In this document: in pieces, positions 11,327-23,899 of the stretch | Layout of the letters: the number at the start of each line of letters is the position of its first letter | Numbering within the stretch: the stretch's first letter is position 1 | From: Pachypanchax playfairii | Lineage: Eukaryota; Chordata; Actinopteri; Cyprinodontiformes; Aplocheilidae | Reading direction: 5' to 3' | Assembly (NCBI GenBank): GCA_006937955.1 | Contig: SSNP01000014.1 | Span: 1,839,191 to 1,903,190, forward strand | Length of the DNA: 64,000 bases | Position numbers and translations under genes: made by a program | The notes under the pieces: generated by a model | Told to the model about the DNA's origin: nothing | Databases searched by the model: none | What the model saw: only the letters and a program-made list of their open reading frames with translations

Positions 11327-14191
11327 CAGGCTCAGTCAGTTTTTCAGCTTCTCACTTTTTGGTAAAAAATACTATTAAATTACAAAAAAAAAATCCTCAG
11401 CTGTTGGATAAGGGGTGATCAGACCGGATCGTGCCATCACTGTGAGACCTTAAAGAGAAAAAAAAACACACATTCATATTTAAAAACAAACCAGGAAATA
11501 CAGCAATCTCCTTCAATTAGGGAAAAGTAATAATCTTAGATGTAAACATCTCTAAACGGATCACTTTGCATCACACTTACCACCTGTAAAACAACACAAT
11601 CCCATTATTGACAGCTTCCTTTGCTACTTCTTCATTTGTCAATCGTAACTTCCCTGCAGATGTGCAGCAAGTGAAGCACGAGTCGACTTCCTGGCAGCAG
11701 AAAGTCAGACGAGCAAGAAAAACCAGAGGAAAGCAGAGAGATGGAGGCGTATAGAGGATGGATTGAGAATAAAAGCGGAGGGTGGAGTTGATGGGCTGCT
11801 ACTGGTGGTGCAGTTCAACCGTTTGAGTCCTGTCTTTTTATCAACACTACACACTGCAGCACTGGCCGATGGATAAAAGAAACCCGTCTGAACTTGCTGC
11901 ATGTTGTCAACACAAACAAAGAGCACGTTTCACCATCAACGTGTTGCACACTGCTGCAGGTTGGAGCTCATTTGAGCTCACCTTTTAATAATCCGGTCAT
12001 CTCCTTACTATGAATTTGTCTCTTAGACTTTGTGTCTATCTTTATTGTTCTGTTCACGTCATGCAGCGCAGCATCCGGGACAGACCTTGACCACATTTTC
12101 CTGTGTGGGTGCTTATTTCTCAGTTCCTGTCAGGGTGCGACAACTGCTGCAGTGCAGGAGTTAACGAAGATGAAAAAAGCTGATTATATCGAAGTAAAAT
12201 AAACTGTTTGACAGGAAGAAATTGGACATTTAGAGACAGAAGACATGTTGTGTCTATAGAGATGTTTTTACAAAATCTGAAAGCTGGACATTTGATTCCA
12301 AACTTATTGATCGAAGATAAAACTAGTGTTTAAACTTACAACAGAGTTTATCTTCTGATCTTATCATTTCAAGTTTTGTTGTCAAATAAACTCAGGAGAA
12401 ATCCTGAGCTTGAAGCTTCTAAAAAGGAAGTATTTCTACATTTCAAAATAAAATCATCAAAAATATAAAAACTTTTCTCATGAAAAGGTAACCATTGAGG
12501 TCTGCCTGTGTGGAGAACATTAAGAGAAGTTGCATACTGTGCATGGGAAGTTTCTACAGCTCATAACAGGTTAGATTTAGGAAGTAAAAAGCGTAAAGCG
12601 TCATGCCTTTAGGACAAAGCAAAACAGAAAGGCAAATAAAAAATAATGGATAAATCAAAAGGTGTGAAATTATTAGGATTAGACATTTTTCTCTACAAAA
12701 GAATGACAGATGGCGTCTGTTATATACAGCAGCGTTAGTGAACATGATACAGAGACAAATCAAGAGCAAGAAGCTGAAAAGAAATCTTTTTAGGAAGAAT
12801 CTGTTCAACTGAAGCGTGACTTACCCCCTCCAGGAGCTTAAAAGCAACATCATATGATCAGCCAGCTTGTGAGGCTTTGCTGTAAGTCAAGATTTGTGGG
12901 AGGGTGAAGCACCACAGTCTCTACCGCCGTGCATTCACAGACATGCTCACTAAACAGTCACACTGAAACGTACCTGTAACACCAAGCTGATGGTGTTTGA
13001 ACCTGCTGCGCTTTACAGACAGACCCCACATCAGCTGTCTTTAGTCAAGACGACCTTTACAGGTGAGAACAAGTCCTCATCTTCCTTTTTTCAGCCTCCT
13101 GTCAATGCAGGGACCTGGGTGTCCCCCTTCCTTGTTAGTTTCTTGCCAACAAATTACAGGAAGGATGGGGGAAAGGTCCTGAATGGCACAACAAGGAAGA
13201 GCAACTCCTTTCTGATTGGTGCATTATTCAGGCGCTCAAAAGACACCTGAGAGGTGTAAGCCCACGCCCACAGCCCTGAAGGCACAGAAGCTCACACACA
13301 CAGGTCAGGAGAGGAGCGGAGTGGTTTAGCTTCATTCCTGCAGACAACAGACACAATGTGGTAAAACCAGAAGAGACTCGCATTCGGTTTGCACACGTCT
13401 TCACATCTGTTTCTGTTTGTCCTCTGGCTCTGAGCAGCTGGCTGAACCCCACTTTGACACATACACACCGCACATCCATGTCATGTTCCATATGAAAAGT
13501 GGCTGCACCCTGCAAACCTTTAAATAAAATATATATGATATTATTGCTGCAGGTTGTGTAGCACATTTCTGATGGAAAAGAAGAAATACATAAAAAATAA
13601 AGAAATTATATTTGCACTGGTGTCCAAACCCACAGCATTTTGTGATCATATGCATGTGTGCATGCATGCAAATCTATAACAGATGAAATTAGATTACTGC
13701 ACAGAAACATGGCTCCTGTTTATTCTATCATGTATGTTTCATTATATCTAGGTCATTTCCAGAGATACACATTTAGCTTTACTCTTGCAACTATCTTCAC
13801 CAGCTGTGTTAGTGCAATTGTCTGACATATATTTATATTATTGAAATTTTAACATGCAGGTTTACCAGAATAAACATGAATTTGTAGAGTTTTTAAAATT
13901 ATTTGTAGCAAATAATTGTGACAAAGGTTAATCAAACCATACAAAAGTATAATTATCTTAATTGATCAAATGTATTCTTAATAACTTTTCAAATCACACT
14001 AAGTATATTTAAGAAACGTATTTAAGTATATTCTAATACAAATATAATGCTATTTATTCTGAGGTCATTGTGAAAGTCGGATTTTTAGACCTGCAGTTTA
14101 TCTCCGCGCCAGCAGGTGGCGCCACCGCGCTGTGAGCTGATAGAAACAGGGATTTCTCAGTTCCTGTGATGAGGTGTCTGCAGCCTCGAAC
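11327..14191. other. intergenic, head-to-head between the PSD-family gene and the zinc-finger gene
   Basis: The two flanking genes point away from each other, so this interval should hold both promoters and the 5' UTR of the PSD gene. I could not place non-coding first exons with confidence. An alternating purine-pyrimidine run (GTGTGCATGCATGC) lies near 13655. No other gene or defined repeat was recognised. Confidence 0.5.
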
Positions 14192-16386
14192 ATGGACAAG
14201 GCAAGTAACCTGAAACTGTTCCTGGAGTCTTCTCTGAACCAGATCTTTAAAGCGACTGTGAACGACATCCTGGACTCGGTGGAGCGGACAGTGTCCGAGT
14301 ATCAGGGCTCGATGCAGAGAATCACGGCGGAGAACGAGGAGCTGAAGCGGCTTCTGTTGGTAAAGAAAAGCCCGGAACACCGAGGTATTGTCCCAATGTC
14401 TGTCTCCATGATGGAGACATGGAGTCGGCTTGTGTGTCTAACCTGTTTGTATTCATGCTCAGACTTAAACAAACGGGTAATTCTGCATATAAATATAAAA
14501 AAACAATAAATAATCATGTGTATTTTACTTCGTTTTAGTAACTGTCTCCTCCTGCGGCTTCACGTTTTAGAATACACTGACCATGATCATTAAAAACTCT
14601 TTCTTTCGACTGTTATGTAATGTGAAATACATTTTAGTGGTAAATTACATTAAATGTATTGTCACGGTTAAATAATTGTTCCACAAATATCTTTATAAAG
14701 ATGATGTCAATGTTGTGGATAAGCTGCCTTCTAGTGTAGAAAATGAAAACTGCAACTCTGCTTATAATTAAATTAATTTTTTAGCTTTAAGTAGAGATAT
14801 TTCTAAGAGTAACTTCTATTTATTTTTATTTAATTTTTTTTTCAGATTTATGTGAACAAGATGCCACTGAACAGATTCCTACTGCAGAGTGGAATAATTG
14901 TCCTATCAGCTCCAAACAGGGTGCGTTTAAGGTGTCCATATGCAGCAGCGACAAGAAGAGTTCCAGGAGGAGATCTAAAGGAGTGAAGCGGGAGAATATG
15001 TCATCAGCCTCATTCTTTCTGCAGACTGGTCAAACAGGAGAGCGACCTTGTGTCCATCCATCCACCGGGACCTCACTTCCTGTAAAATCAGAGCCCGGTT
15101 TGGATGAAAGTGGTGCCATCGACCTTTCCCAGCCATCACTGCTTCTCGATCTGATGATGAAGCCAATTAAAAACGAGGTCTCAGAAGTCAGTGATATGAG
15201 TCAAGATGTATACACACATGTTTTACCTCCTTCAAACTCTGAACAAGAGTGTAGAGGGATGGATGTCAAAGTCACAGTTGTTTCTGATAACCACGTGCAG
15301 AACGAACGTTTCATCAAGACAGAGGAAGAGGAGGAGACTGGACCTTTGTCTGGCAATGAAGGTGATGGTTTTTCTCATTCTGGATCAAATTATTCATTAA
15401 AATATCAAGAATCGGAGCTGGAAGGAGAGGGAAGCGAACAGGAAGTAGAGCCAGAGGAAGGAACGGTTCAACAAAACGACCCACTTGCTGTTGCTTCAGA
15501 AGAACCTCTAGAAGAAAGGAATGACAGCTTTTTGAGTTGTCCCACCAGCCCGATGACATTTAGTCAAGAAGCGTCCCTCAGTGTCCATGTTCAGTCTCAC
15601 AACACTGAGAAGGCTCACAAATGCACCGTTTGTGAAAAATGTTTCAGCCGCGCGGACCTCCTGAAATCCCACGAGCGCACTCATACAGGAGAGAGACCGT
15701 ACTGCTGCAACCTCTGCACCAAAACGTACGCTCATCCCAGTCAGCTCAGGATACACAAACGCACCCACACCGGTGAGAAGCCCTATTCCTGCTCATACTG
15801 CGGAAGGCGTTTCAACGAGAACAACCAGCTCAAAGTCCACCTGCGGACTCACACCGGTGAGAGGCCTTACGTCTGCCGGCAGTGCGGCAAAACATTCAGC
15901 AACGCAGGAAACCTGCGCATACACGAGAGGATTCACACCGGTGAGAAGCCGTATTGCTGCAATCAGTGCAGCAAAAGGTTCAACGGCCTCGGGGACCTAA
16001 AAACACATTTGAGAATCCACACCGGAGAGAGGCCTTACAGCTGTGAGCTGTGTAAGAAAACCTTCAGCCAAGCCGGACACCTCACCATACACATGCGCAT
16101 GCACACGGGAGAAAGACCCTACAGCTGCAACGAGTGTGGCAAGAAGTTTACGGTGGCGAGTAGCCTGAAACTGCACCAAAGGACTCACACCGGTGAGAAG
16201 GAGTACAGCTGCAGGTACTGCAGCAAGAGCTTCAGCAGGTCTGGACATCTGAAGAGGCACGAGCTGGTGCACACCAAAGAGACGGTCTTCCTCTGTAGTC
16301 AGTGTGGGAAGGCCTACACCGATCAGTCCTCGCTGAAAAAACACATGAAGGTGCACGAAGTAGCAACAGCTGGCGAGCAGCAGTGA
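14192..16386 (+). CDS. C2H2 zinc-finger protein, nine fingers, two exons
   Basis: Exons are 14192-14384 and 14846-16386 (donor AG|GTATTG, acceptor TTTTTTCAG|A), predicting 577 residues. Exon 1 encodes an amphipathic N-terminal helix, likely a dimerising coiled coil, of the type common in fish zinc-finger expansions; there is no KRAB, SCAN or BTB domain. An acidic linker follows with four SUMO-consensus motifs (VKRE, VKSE, IKNE, IKTE) and AIDLS, close to a CtBP-binding PxDLS motif. Nine contiguous C2H2 fingers joined by TGE(R/K)P-type linkers occupy the last 250 residues (first C at about 15622). Fingers 1-9 all retain both Cys and both His. Expected role: nuclear DNA-binding repressor; target unknown. 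No one-to-one orthologue is recognised. Confidence 0.88.
14385..14845 (+). other. intron of the zinc-finger gene
   Basis: AT-rich 461-nt intron ending in a T-rich tract and CAG. The downstream open frame has a later ATG at 14932, but exon 2 joined to exon 1 in frame gives a longer and more plausible N-terminus. Confidence 0.7.
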
Positions 16387-16808
16387 GGCTGCGACAAACC
16401 CAACCTCCGATACCACGAAGGTTTGAAACTGAGATCTGAAAGATCTCATAAAATCTTCTCACATTCAAGTTTCATTTTCTAACTTTGAGTGCTCAAAACT
16501 TTTGAAACTTCCTATAACCTTCTCTGTATTTTTAGGGTTTTAATTCCTGATTGTTGTACAAAGATGATTTTAAATATTATTGTAATGTTTCTATGTTTTC
16601 TTTCAAGCACTAACTTCATCTCCAACTGGATCAGATTATGCGTGTACGTTAAAACAGGTGCTATCAATCAAGTGTGACAGATTAGACTTAAATTAATTTT
16701 TCTGTTCCGTCATCACCTCCGGGCCTCTCTGTCTCAAGCCTCGGTCACGACCTTTACAAACAACTGAAAATGCTATGAGTGATTTTTGGATCATCTCCTT
16801 TGGCCTCC

Positions 16809-17224
16809 TTAAAGCTGTATTCCAGAGTTTCTTCTCAGAGAGCACCACTGAGGTGAAAAAATGTGTTGCACCTTTAAGTCCCGCCCCTATCTGTCCGTGA
16901 TACAATAGCCAGCGTCTGCGCTCATCTGTGCAGATGTGCCAACTTTGTTACGTTATGTTTATTAAAGTGATTCGCGTGTCTTTTCAGAGTTGTAAACACC
17001 GGCTGGGTAGTTCTTGGGGATACGTGCACACACGCTTGATTGATTGAGAGGTGTACTATGCGGATGGCTAATGCTGGGCAGCGCTCAGTGGAAATTAAAG
17101 TTGCCCCTACAGGACAGCAGAGGACTATGAAATATGATGTTTTTCTTACATTATACTATTACAGAAAACCACAAAAATTATACGTAACTCCTGAAAAGGG
17201 AAAAACTACGAAATGCAGCTTTAA
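16809..17224. mobile_element. TTAA-flanked MITE
   Basis: Both ends read TTAAAGCTG(T/C)ATT in inverted orientation and each includes the TTAA target. It is non-coding and 416 bp long. Unit B lacks it at the matching place. TTAA targets are used by Kolobok and piggyBac elements. Confidence 0.65.
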
Positions 17225-17746
17225 CACAGCCATATTAGAATCTAGTATTCAACTTGGTTGATGGTCCCTCTATGTAGGGCCGCCGGTCGAATGCCTGAGG
17301 AACAGCACACATTGTTCATGGGTTTTGTACTCGGCCCCCTCCAAAGAAAATAAGATGTTTCTACAGCCAGCATTAGGCAAGACGTCACCTTTTCTTCTCA
17401 AGGATGCCTCAAGTTTCTCTTATCAACTTGTAGGAAATGCTGCAGGAAGCTATGACCTATTCACAAATGTCTATGAAATTCAGATTTCGTAGATACCGCA
17501 CGATTTGTATGAACCCATCATATATAAGAACGTTTGTGACCGAGGCTTTACACGCACTGGTTCAAATCCAAAGTCAAAATTAAAAATATCTTTTTTTAGT
17601 TTTAGAAGCCTCTGTTTTAACCATCGAATGGAGCAGTTCTATTCTGGGCTTTATTTTGAAGGGCAGCTTTATACGTTAAATTTAAATCTCCAAAAAGGTA
17701 AAAAATCTATTTCAATTTAGAATTTTTTTTCAAAAGACGTAGGATC

Positions 17747-18784
17747 TTAAAGACCCACTCTGGTCATCTTTTGAGCTATTTTAAAGCGTCTCAGTGGTCT
17801 TTAAATTAGGATTAAGGTGTTTTTGTCCAAAGTTGTAAAACCTGTTCTGTTTTCTAGGAAGTAGGTCCTGCATAGCAGTAGTAGCTCATTAGCATTTTGC
17901 CTCTGTGCTGTGGCAGAACCATTGGTGCGGAGGATCCCCCGTCCCTCTCTGTTGCTGAGAGTTCCCTGTGTTTATACTAGCGCTACCGCTAGCTAACAGC
18001 TAGCAGAAGCTTGTGGCCCGCCCAGTGGATTTTCTACATCACACAGTCCATTTTAGACCACGTTTTTGCATCTGCTACTGATTCACAGTGATTTGAATGC
18101 AGAAATACTCAGAAATGCAATTTTAAGCTTAATTTTCTTAAAGGTCCTGCATCCTGCTATTTTACAGGTTTCAACATCTGGGATAGACACATATGATAAA
18201 ATTTTACCTTTGCTGTTATATAGTCTGAAATATAACTTATATTCCAAAGTTATTCTCCAACCAGGAAGTAAAACACTCGGTTTAACTAAAATCCCATCTC
18301 TCCCCCAGGACCCCCCCCCCTTCCTGGGGATTGCTGCCCCTCTAGCTGCCTGAATAAAATGGTAATAAATTCCTGTAACTCTCACAGCCAAATGCACAGT
18401 TTCACTTACACATTTTTAATAAATAAAATACTATAAAACGGTGGTGCTTAGTGTCTCTCGCAGCTCGGGGCGTGTGTGTTTAATCTGCAGGGGCAGTTCA
18501 GACATACCGGGCAGGTCCTGGTGTAACATTGTTACATCACTATGTTACAGCCAGTCGTTTTCCAGGAGAGAGTAGAGCAGCTGCTCAGAGTGCAGGATGC
18601 AGGAGGAATGGTGCTGTTTTTTTTTTTTAATAAGAAAATAACATCACAACATGTTTAAAAGTTCCAAAAAGTTTATGTTGCATGATACAGGACCTTTAAA
18701 AATACGTCCTCTAGCATCAGAAAAATGCCACAAGAACATGTTAACAACACGAAAAACATGATTTTCATCAGAGTGGGTCTTTAA
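17747..18784. mobile_element. TTAA-flanked MITE (outer element of a nest)
   Basis: Inverted ends TTAAAGACCCACTCTG at 17747 and its complement finishing at 18784. The body is interrupted by another TTAA element (18138-18699). No coding capacity is seen. Confidence 0.78.
18138..18699. mobile_element. TTAA-flanked MITE nested in the 17747-18784 element
   Basis: Inverted ends TTAAAGGTCCTGCATC and, at the right side, its near-complement (TTAAAGGTCCTGTATC), 562 bp overall. It is non-coding and its nested position shows it inserted later than the host element. Confidence 0.75.
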
Positions 18785-21485
18785 ATCTGTGATATTTATA
18801 GTATAGTGTAATATACTGTTGTTGTACTGTTATTTAGTAGTTTTCAGTGTTTAGCCGTACTTTGTAAATATTCAGTTTACACTCTAACACACATTTCTCC
18901 ATGTGAGAGAAACCGTTAACGATTCAGACGTTAAAACAAAAAGTAAAAAAACTAAAAGAACTTAATGCAAGTCAGTTGCATTGTTTGTTTATTGTGTTAT
19001 AAAATGTTTTACACATGAAATCCTTGGCTGAGGTAGATTTTCTGTAGATGGTTCTATAGAGTTAAACATCTCCGGTGGGTGTCGGTACTTTTTGAAACAC
19101 CTAAAAAAAAGTTTTAGACAATTAATATAAATCTAAGTAATTAAAATGTTAGCTGTCAGATCTACATGTTTGTTTAATTATGATAGTGAATATATTACTG
19201 CAAATATAAAGTAATATTTATATGCTTGGAATTAATGGTTCTTGTATATGGCGAGTTTTGATTTTGCCTGAAGTTACAGCCTAATTTCTGTTAATTGATT
19301 TAAATAACAAACTGTTTGTGTTTGTTGTGGAAACCTGTTAATATATCAAGATGTGAATCTTTACTCAGATTTATATTGTGACTTGTGATTTGGGTCTGAA
19401 ATAAAGAGCCGTATTAACCTCAAAGTGTTTGTATATTTTATTTGTTTTTCACTTAGTTATGTTTATTTTATTTGACTGAAATTACTGGAATATGTCATGC
19501 TAATGTTCTTTTATTTTAGTGTCTTTAGAGTTGTAGAACAGGCTTTGTGGTTCAGATTTAAGTATAGTGAATAAAACTGGGTCGGCACAGTGCTGGTGAG
19601 TGATGCTTGATGGGCGTCAGGTGTGTTTGGGAATAAACATGGTTTTGTTATGCTGTGGTGCTCTGTGACAGATTGCTAACCCAAATGTTTCCACATTTGG
19701 AGACATTTCATCTGTTTTTGCAGGTTTTTGCATTTATGTAAATTATTCTTAGAAACGGTTCATTCAGAAATTTCCTAGCAGTCGTTATTTTTATACAAAG
19801 CATTCAGAGGCATGAACTCCATGATTGGATGGTTTTATGTCACTGCCAGAAGGTTTCGGGTTTCAGACTCAGCGGGGCATTTCTGTTTGGGTTTATGCAT
19901 GTTCTCTGTCAGGTCATTGATGAGGGTTAAGACCCAAATAAGGAAACAAGGAAGTGTAGGGCAGAACAATGAAGAAACTGACACATCCTGCAAAGAGCCT
20001 AAACATGTGCACATGTATATTATTGTCATTTTGAAGGTTTGATAAAAGGTCATCCAGAATTCAATGAGATCATAGTGTAGAGCAACAGTTGTGGTTATCA
20101 GTGACTGTGCATGACTTGCAGGCTCTTCAGTTTAGCATTGAAGGCCCATTTCAAACTGTTCTCAGAAGCTTCTGTGTGGGAAGAGCTATCGCAAAAGCCA
20201 AGTGCCAAATGGGTCAATGGCATGGATAAGATTGTTTCTATGTGCTCTGTCAATTAAGGAGAAAAAGTTCCAGAACCTCCAATTAATGAAACCCATCATA
20301 CCTGGCGAGTGATATCACTTCTTTGACAATTTGCCACACTAATTGGCGTCAGTCAAGAACCCAGCAAAGAGAGCTGGATGGAGAAGTGAATAAATGCACA
20401 TGTATGCGTCAGAATTATGTTTAGTTAGTTTGTTAGTTACGCTTATTTCCTGACAGAGTAGAAGGTTTAAAATTGTCTAAGTCACAAAGGCATATGGTCA
20501 AAAATTTGCCTAAATCATTTCACCCTCTCGTGTTCAATATTAGACTTACCTAATGGTTTGTATGTCAATAGGCATCTGTTGTTATAATTATTTCGATTGA
20601 AATTGTTAGTATCACAAATGGTTCCGTTTTTTGGGTTTCCTGAAAGGTCTAAAAAAAATACTTTGGCAATTATTTTAAGAAGGCGTCGACAGGCATGAGT
20701 AAACAGAAACTTTACCTTTTTAATTGAACTTTTCGTTTTAAAAGATTATGTTCTTGTAAAATTATATTTCTATCTTCAAACAACCAAAATCAGACATTAG
20801 TCATCTCAAGTGGGGGCGTAAGTGTGAAAATACATTCCAAGGTACTTTTCCTGTCACCCCACACTGCACAAGCATTTAAAGCAGTACTGAATAGCTTTTC
20901 CGGAGCCGTGTCTCAGACAGCCGTTGTTCTGCAGAAATATGCTACCTGTTGAGATTTGCTACACACATGAGCCGTTCTACAGTCTTGACTTCAATAAACA
21001 GATTTATTGGGTTTTTTTTGTTTCTATATTTTTCCATAAATACATTTTACCTATGAAATAAATTCTCCCAAGAAAGGAACACTAAATATGATGTTATTTT
21101 TACTTTCTTTGCATTGTCAGAGTGACAGGCAAATGTTTGGATACACTCAGAGGAGAAGGACCCAAAAATGGCCGCCAAGGACCCAGAGGATAGAAATATC
21201 TGGGAAGGATCATAAAAATATGATTAAAAAATTAACAAGGCACACTCACCATAAACAAAAATAATGTGAAAAATTCAAATGACATTTCATTATGAAATAA
21301 GGTGTCATTTCGTACTATGGCAGTATTTTTCTTCAGGGCAGCATAAATCACCAAAACACCACTTCCGGCTGAGACCCGAATTACAGAGGTTATTTAGTTT
21401 ATTGTAAAGCTATTGGTGATGTCTAATATGAAGCTAAGCATGTTTTTTGGTGAGTATCCACTTAGACAAGTTTCAAAATTGTAGC
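18785..21485. other. AT-rich stretch of duplication unit A, no gene
   Basis: It holds a decayed SINE at 19826-19912, a membrane-helix-like minus-strand frame fragment (about 19890-20010) shared with unit B, and otherwise unassigned AT-rich sequence. I see no complete gene. Confidence 0.5.
19826..19912 (+). mobile_element. decayed tRNA-derived SINE, unit A copy
   Basis: The order of motifs (B-box-like GGTTTCGGGTTTCAGACTC, then TTTCTGTTTGGGTTTATGCATGTTCTC) matches a widespread fish SINE body. The same remnant is at 27677-27763 in unit B, so it predates the duplication. Confidence 0.5.
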
Positions 21486-22258
21486 TTAAAGGAACTTAAG
21501 GCAGCTTTACAAAATCTGACTCAGTGCTGCCGCGACAGGCGCTGTGGCTAACTGCAGCCACCAGCCAAGCCGGCACAGGAGCGCGCACAGACACTTTACA
21601 GACTGTTCGTCTTCACAGCACTGCACCGGGGAGGCTAACATACTTCACGTCAGGTCTCTCCACTCTGTTATTTGATTTGATCTCATCATTTTCATACTGT
21701 ATCAGGCTCTAAACACGACCTATAATGTTTTCTCACCTGGTCACAAGGAAATGAGCCATGTCAGCATCCGTTTTCACTCCCAAATGCAGCTGAAGTTCCC
21801 TCCATGAACCGAACACATATCCAATATTTATGCGGGTGCCTGCCCGGCTTCGGTCATATTTTTTTTTAGACTCACGAGATGCCGCTGATAAAGTCTTTTT
21901 TTTTCTTCGTGGTGCCACTTTTTTGGGGGGTGAGAGTGGATGCAGGTCGTTTGCTGGCTGCAGAAACATCCATAAGTATACCTTCAGTGTTTGAATCCAA
22001 GTCCACAGCGGCCATGTACTTCCTGTTCAAGAGCTGTCGGCAATGCAGCGTCAATTTACGTCACATCCCTACAACTGCGCGGGAAATTCGGACGTCGAAC
22101 TGCAGCGCATTATGTGGCACACAGCGTTTCCAAGGCAACAGACATATATGCGGATGGCCTCGTTATTTTGGGTTTTTAATGCTTCATGACCAATTAGCAT
22201 TGAATACACTGGAAATGCATGTGTAGTTTTTCACAAATCTTGCCTTATGTCCCTTTAA
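21486..22258 (-). mobile_element. TTAA-target DNA transposon fragment (Kolobok-like) with a coding remnant
   Basis: The ends are TTAAAGGAACTTAAGGCA and, inverted, TTAAAGGGACATAAGGCA. Inside on the minus strand is a Lys/Arg-rich frame (about 22054-21733, frame broken near 21930-21900) ending in TRINIGYVFGSWRELQLHLG and KTDADMAHFL, a motif seen in fish transposon-derived proteins. It is followed by a plausible donor (AG|GTGAGA at about 21735). This looks like the first exon of a transposon gene with the remainder lost. No transposase core is present. Confidence 0.6.
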
Positions 22259-22462
22259 AATTAACGTAAAATGACTATAGTGGTTTATATGATATAAAAT
22301 AAAAACCAGTAAAGAAGTACATTTATCATGACACCCACCAGACATCTTTCTAGCTGACGTGAAAAAAAAGAATGTGCTCTTTCAAGTGATATTGCATCAC
22401 AGCTGGTGAAGGGTCAGTGATGCCAGTATCACAATCACCAGACAATCAGAATTGGTGTAATC

Positions 22463-22522
22463 ATGGATGGATGGATGGATGGATGGATGGATGGATGGAT
22501 GGATGGATGGATGGATGGATGG
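22463..22522. repeat. (ATGG)15 microsatellite
   Basis: Uninterrupted tetranucleotide tract in unit A, downstream of receptor gene A. Unit B has no equivalent tract at the matching position, so it is probably polymorphic. Confidence 0.95.
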
Positions 22523-22837
22523 TCATGGCTTCCATTCCAAGCTGCACAAGTACATAAAGGTTTACATGGTGTCAAGATTCATGTAAAAAGATGAAAGTGT
22601 TTATATGATATAAAATATAAACCATAAGAAGTAATATTTTTATGGATGGACAGACGGACAGATGGTTATTCTGAACTTGTTGAGCTTCAGAGTCCTTCAG
22701 ATGGATCTGGTGCAGCCTGCTGGGACAAGGTCCAGACTTCCTGTGACTCTGATCTGGACAATTAAAAATGGAAAAATTAACAAATGTTCCTTAATTTACT
22801 TCTAAAAACCTGATTAAACACTCACATACACTGTGTC

Positions 22838-23746
22838 TTATGTAGTTTGTGTTGTGTTGGTCTGGTTCTGTTGGTTCTCTTGGGTCTGGCAGCAGCAGGA
22901 TCTACATGCCAGCTTTTCTTTAGACAGGTAGAGAACAGGCTGAATGGTGCTGCTGAAGTCCATCAAGCCAAAAGCCACATTGTGAATATAGCATCTGAAA
23001 ACATCTGGAGAGAAGTACTCCTGGAAAGGAAACAGCGCCACAGCAGGGAAGTAGTTAAACACAATGATTGCCAGAATGATGACGACCATGTTGAAGGCTT
23101 TCTTCTTCATGGGATGCATGTTGTCTCTGCTGCTCACAGACCTCCGCAGCGCCCAGAGAATCGCTATGTTGCAGAACACCATGAAGGCAAACACTGTGAG
23201 GATCATTACTGTGAAAACCTTGTCAAAGTGTACTATGTTGCCCACACATTTAGCAGAGGCGTAGGCCAGAATGATGAGCAAGACCAGAACGGCCAGGACT
23301 GTTCTGTGTTGACGATCCTTGAGCGCAGTGAAGGTGATGGGATGGATCACGGCCATGTAGCGGTCCAGGCAGATGCAGGACAGAAAGAGCGGTGAGAAGT
23401 CTTTGATACCATAGAAGAAGCGTAGGATGTACCAAGCGGTGCTGCTGTTAATGAAGACGATGTTGGCCAGCTCCAAAGGAGGGATGAGACAAAACAACAC
23501 ATCTAAAACCGCCAGATGAAAGATGAAGATGTCTGAGGTGGAGGAGTCTCTCTTCTTATGGATGAACCACATCACCATGAGGTTGGCCGGGGTACCCAGG
23601 AACATGTTAGTAAACTGCAGACTGAGATACCAGATGAGGACCGCAGGCATTTCTCTGCAGCTCTCATAGACGGTCTTCACATCAGTGAAGTTTGGAGGTC
23701 TGTAAGAGACGAAGAGCGCTGACGAGTTGAAGTCTAAATCATCCAT
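22838..23746 (-). CDS. rhodopsin-class GPCR, copy A
   Basis: Intronless coding region of 302 codons plus stop. The start ATG is 34 nt inside an exon whose acceptor (TTTCATCTGTCAG|ATATC) is shared with copy B; the open frame extends upstream only through intron. Sequons NSS (N7), NFT (N19) and NSS (N100) support an external N-terminus. Seven hydrophobic segments are visible, with N55 (TM1), D82 (TM2), DRY at 128-130, an F-x-x-x-YFP motif in TM6 and QPVLY in place of NPxxY in TM7. A CRSCCC cluster in the tail suits palmitoylation. Overall it resembles the P2Y-like delta group of fish receptors. The usual TM3 cysteine (3.25) is alanine here. The ligand is unknown. It differs from copy B at about seven positions. 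Confidence 0.88.
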   Translation of the reverse strand: MDDLDFNSSALFVSYRPPNFTDVKTVYESCREMPAVLIWYLSLQFTNMFLGTPANLMVMWFIHKKRDSSTSDIFIFHLAVLDVLFCLIPPLELANIVFINSSTAWYILRFFYGIKDFSPLFLSCICLDRYMAVIHPITFTALKDRQHRTVLAVLVLLIILAYASAKCVGNIVHFDKVFTVMILTVFAFMVFCNIAILWALRRSVSSRDNMHPMKKKAFNMVVIILAIIVFNYFPAVALFPFQEYFSPDVFRCYIHNVAFGLMDFSSTIQPVLYLSKEKLACRSCCCQTQENQQNQTNTTQTT

Positions 23747-23899
23747 GTGAGAAACTCGGAACGTCCAGAAGAAAAGATATCTGACAGATGAAAGCAAACA
23801 GAAAAAATGTTTTATAGCCAGGGCTGTCTGAGGTTGAATGTAATTGACCTCCCTCAAACAGCCATTGTTTATCACACATTATAGCAACAATTGCTATTA

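Noticed and set aside
15997..16449. 150-codon minus-strand frame
   Set aside because: Antisense of the zinc-finger array.
22847..23395. 182-codon plus-strand frame opposite the receptor
   Set aside because: It is the antisense shadow of the receptor coding sequence; copy B has the same shadow at 29479-30027.
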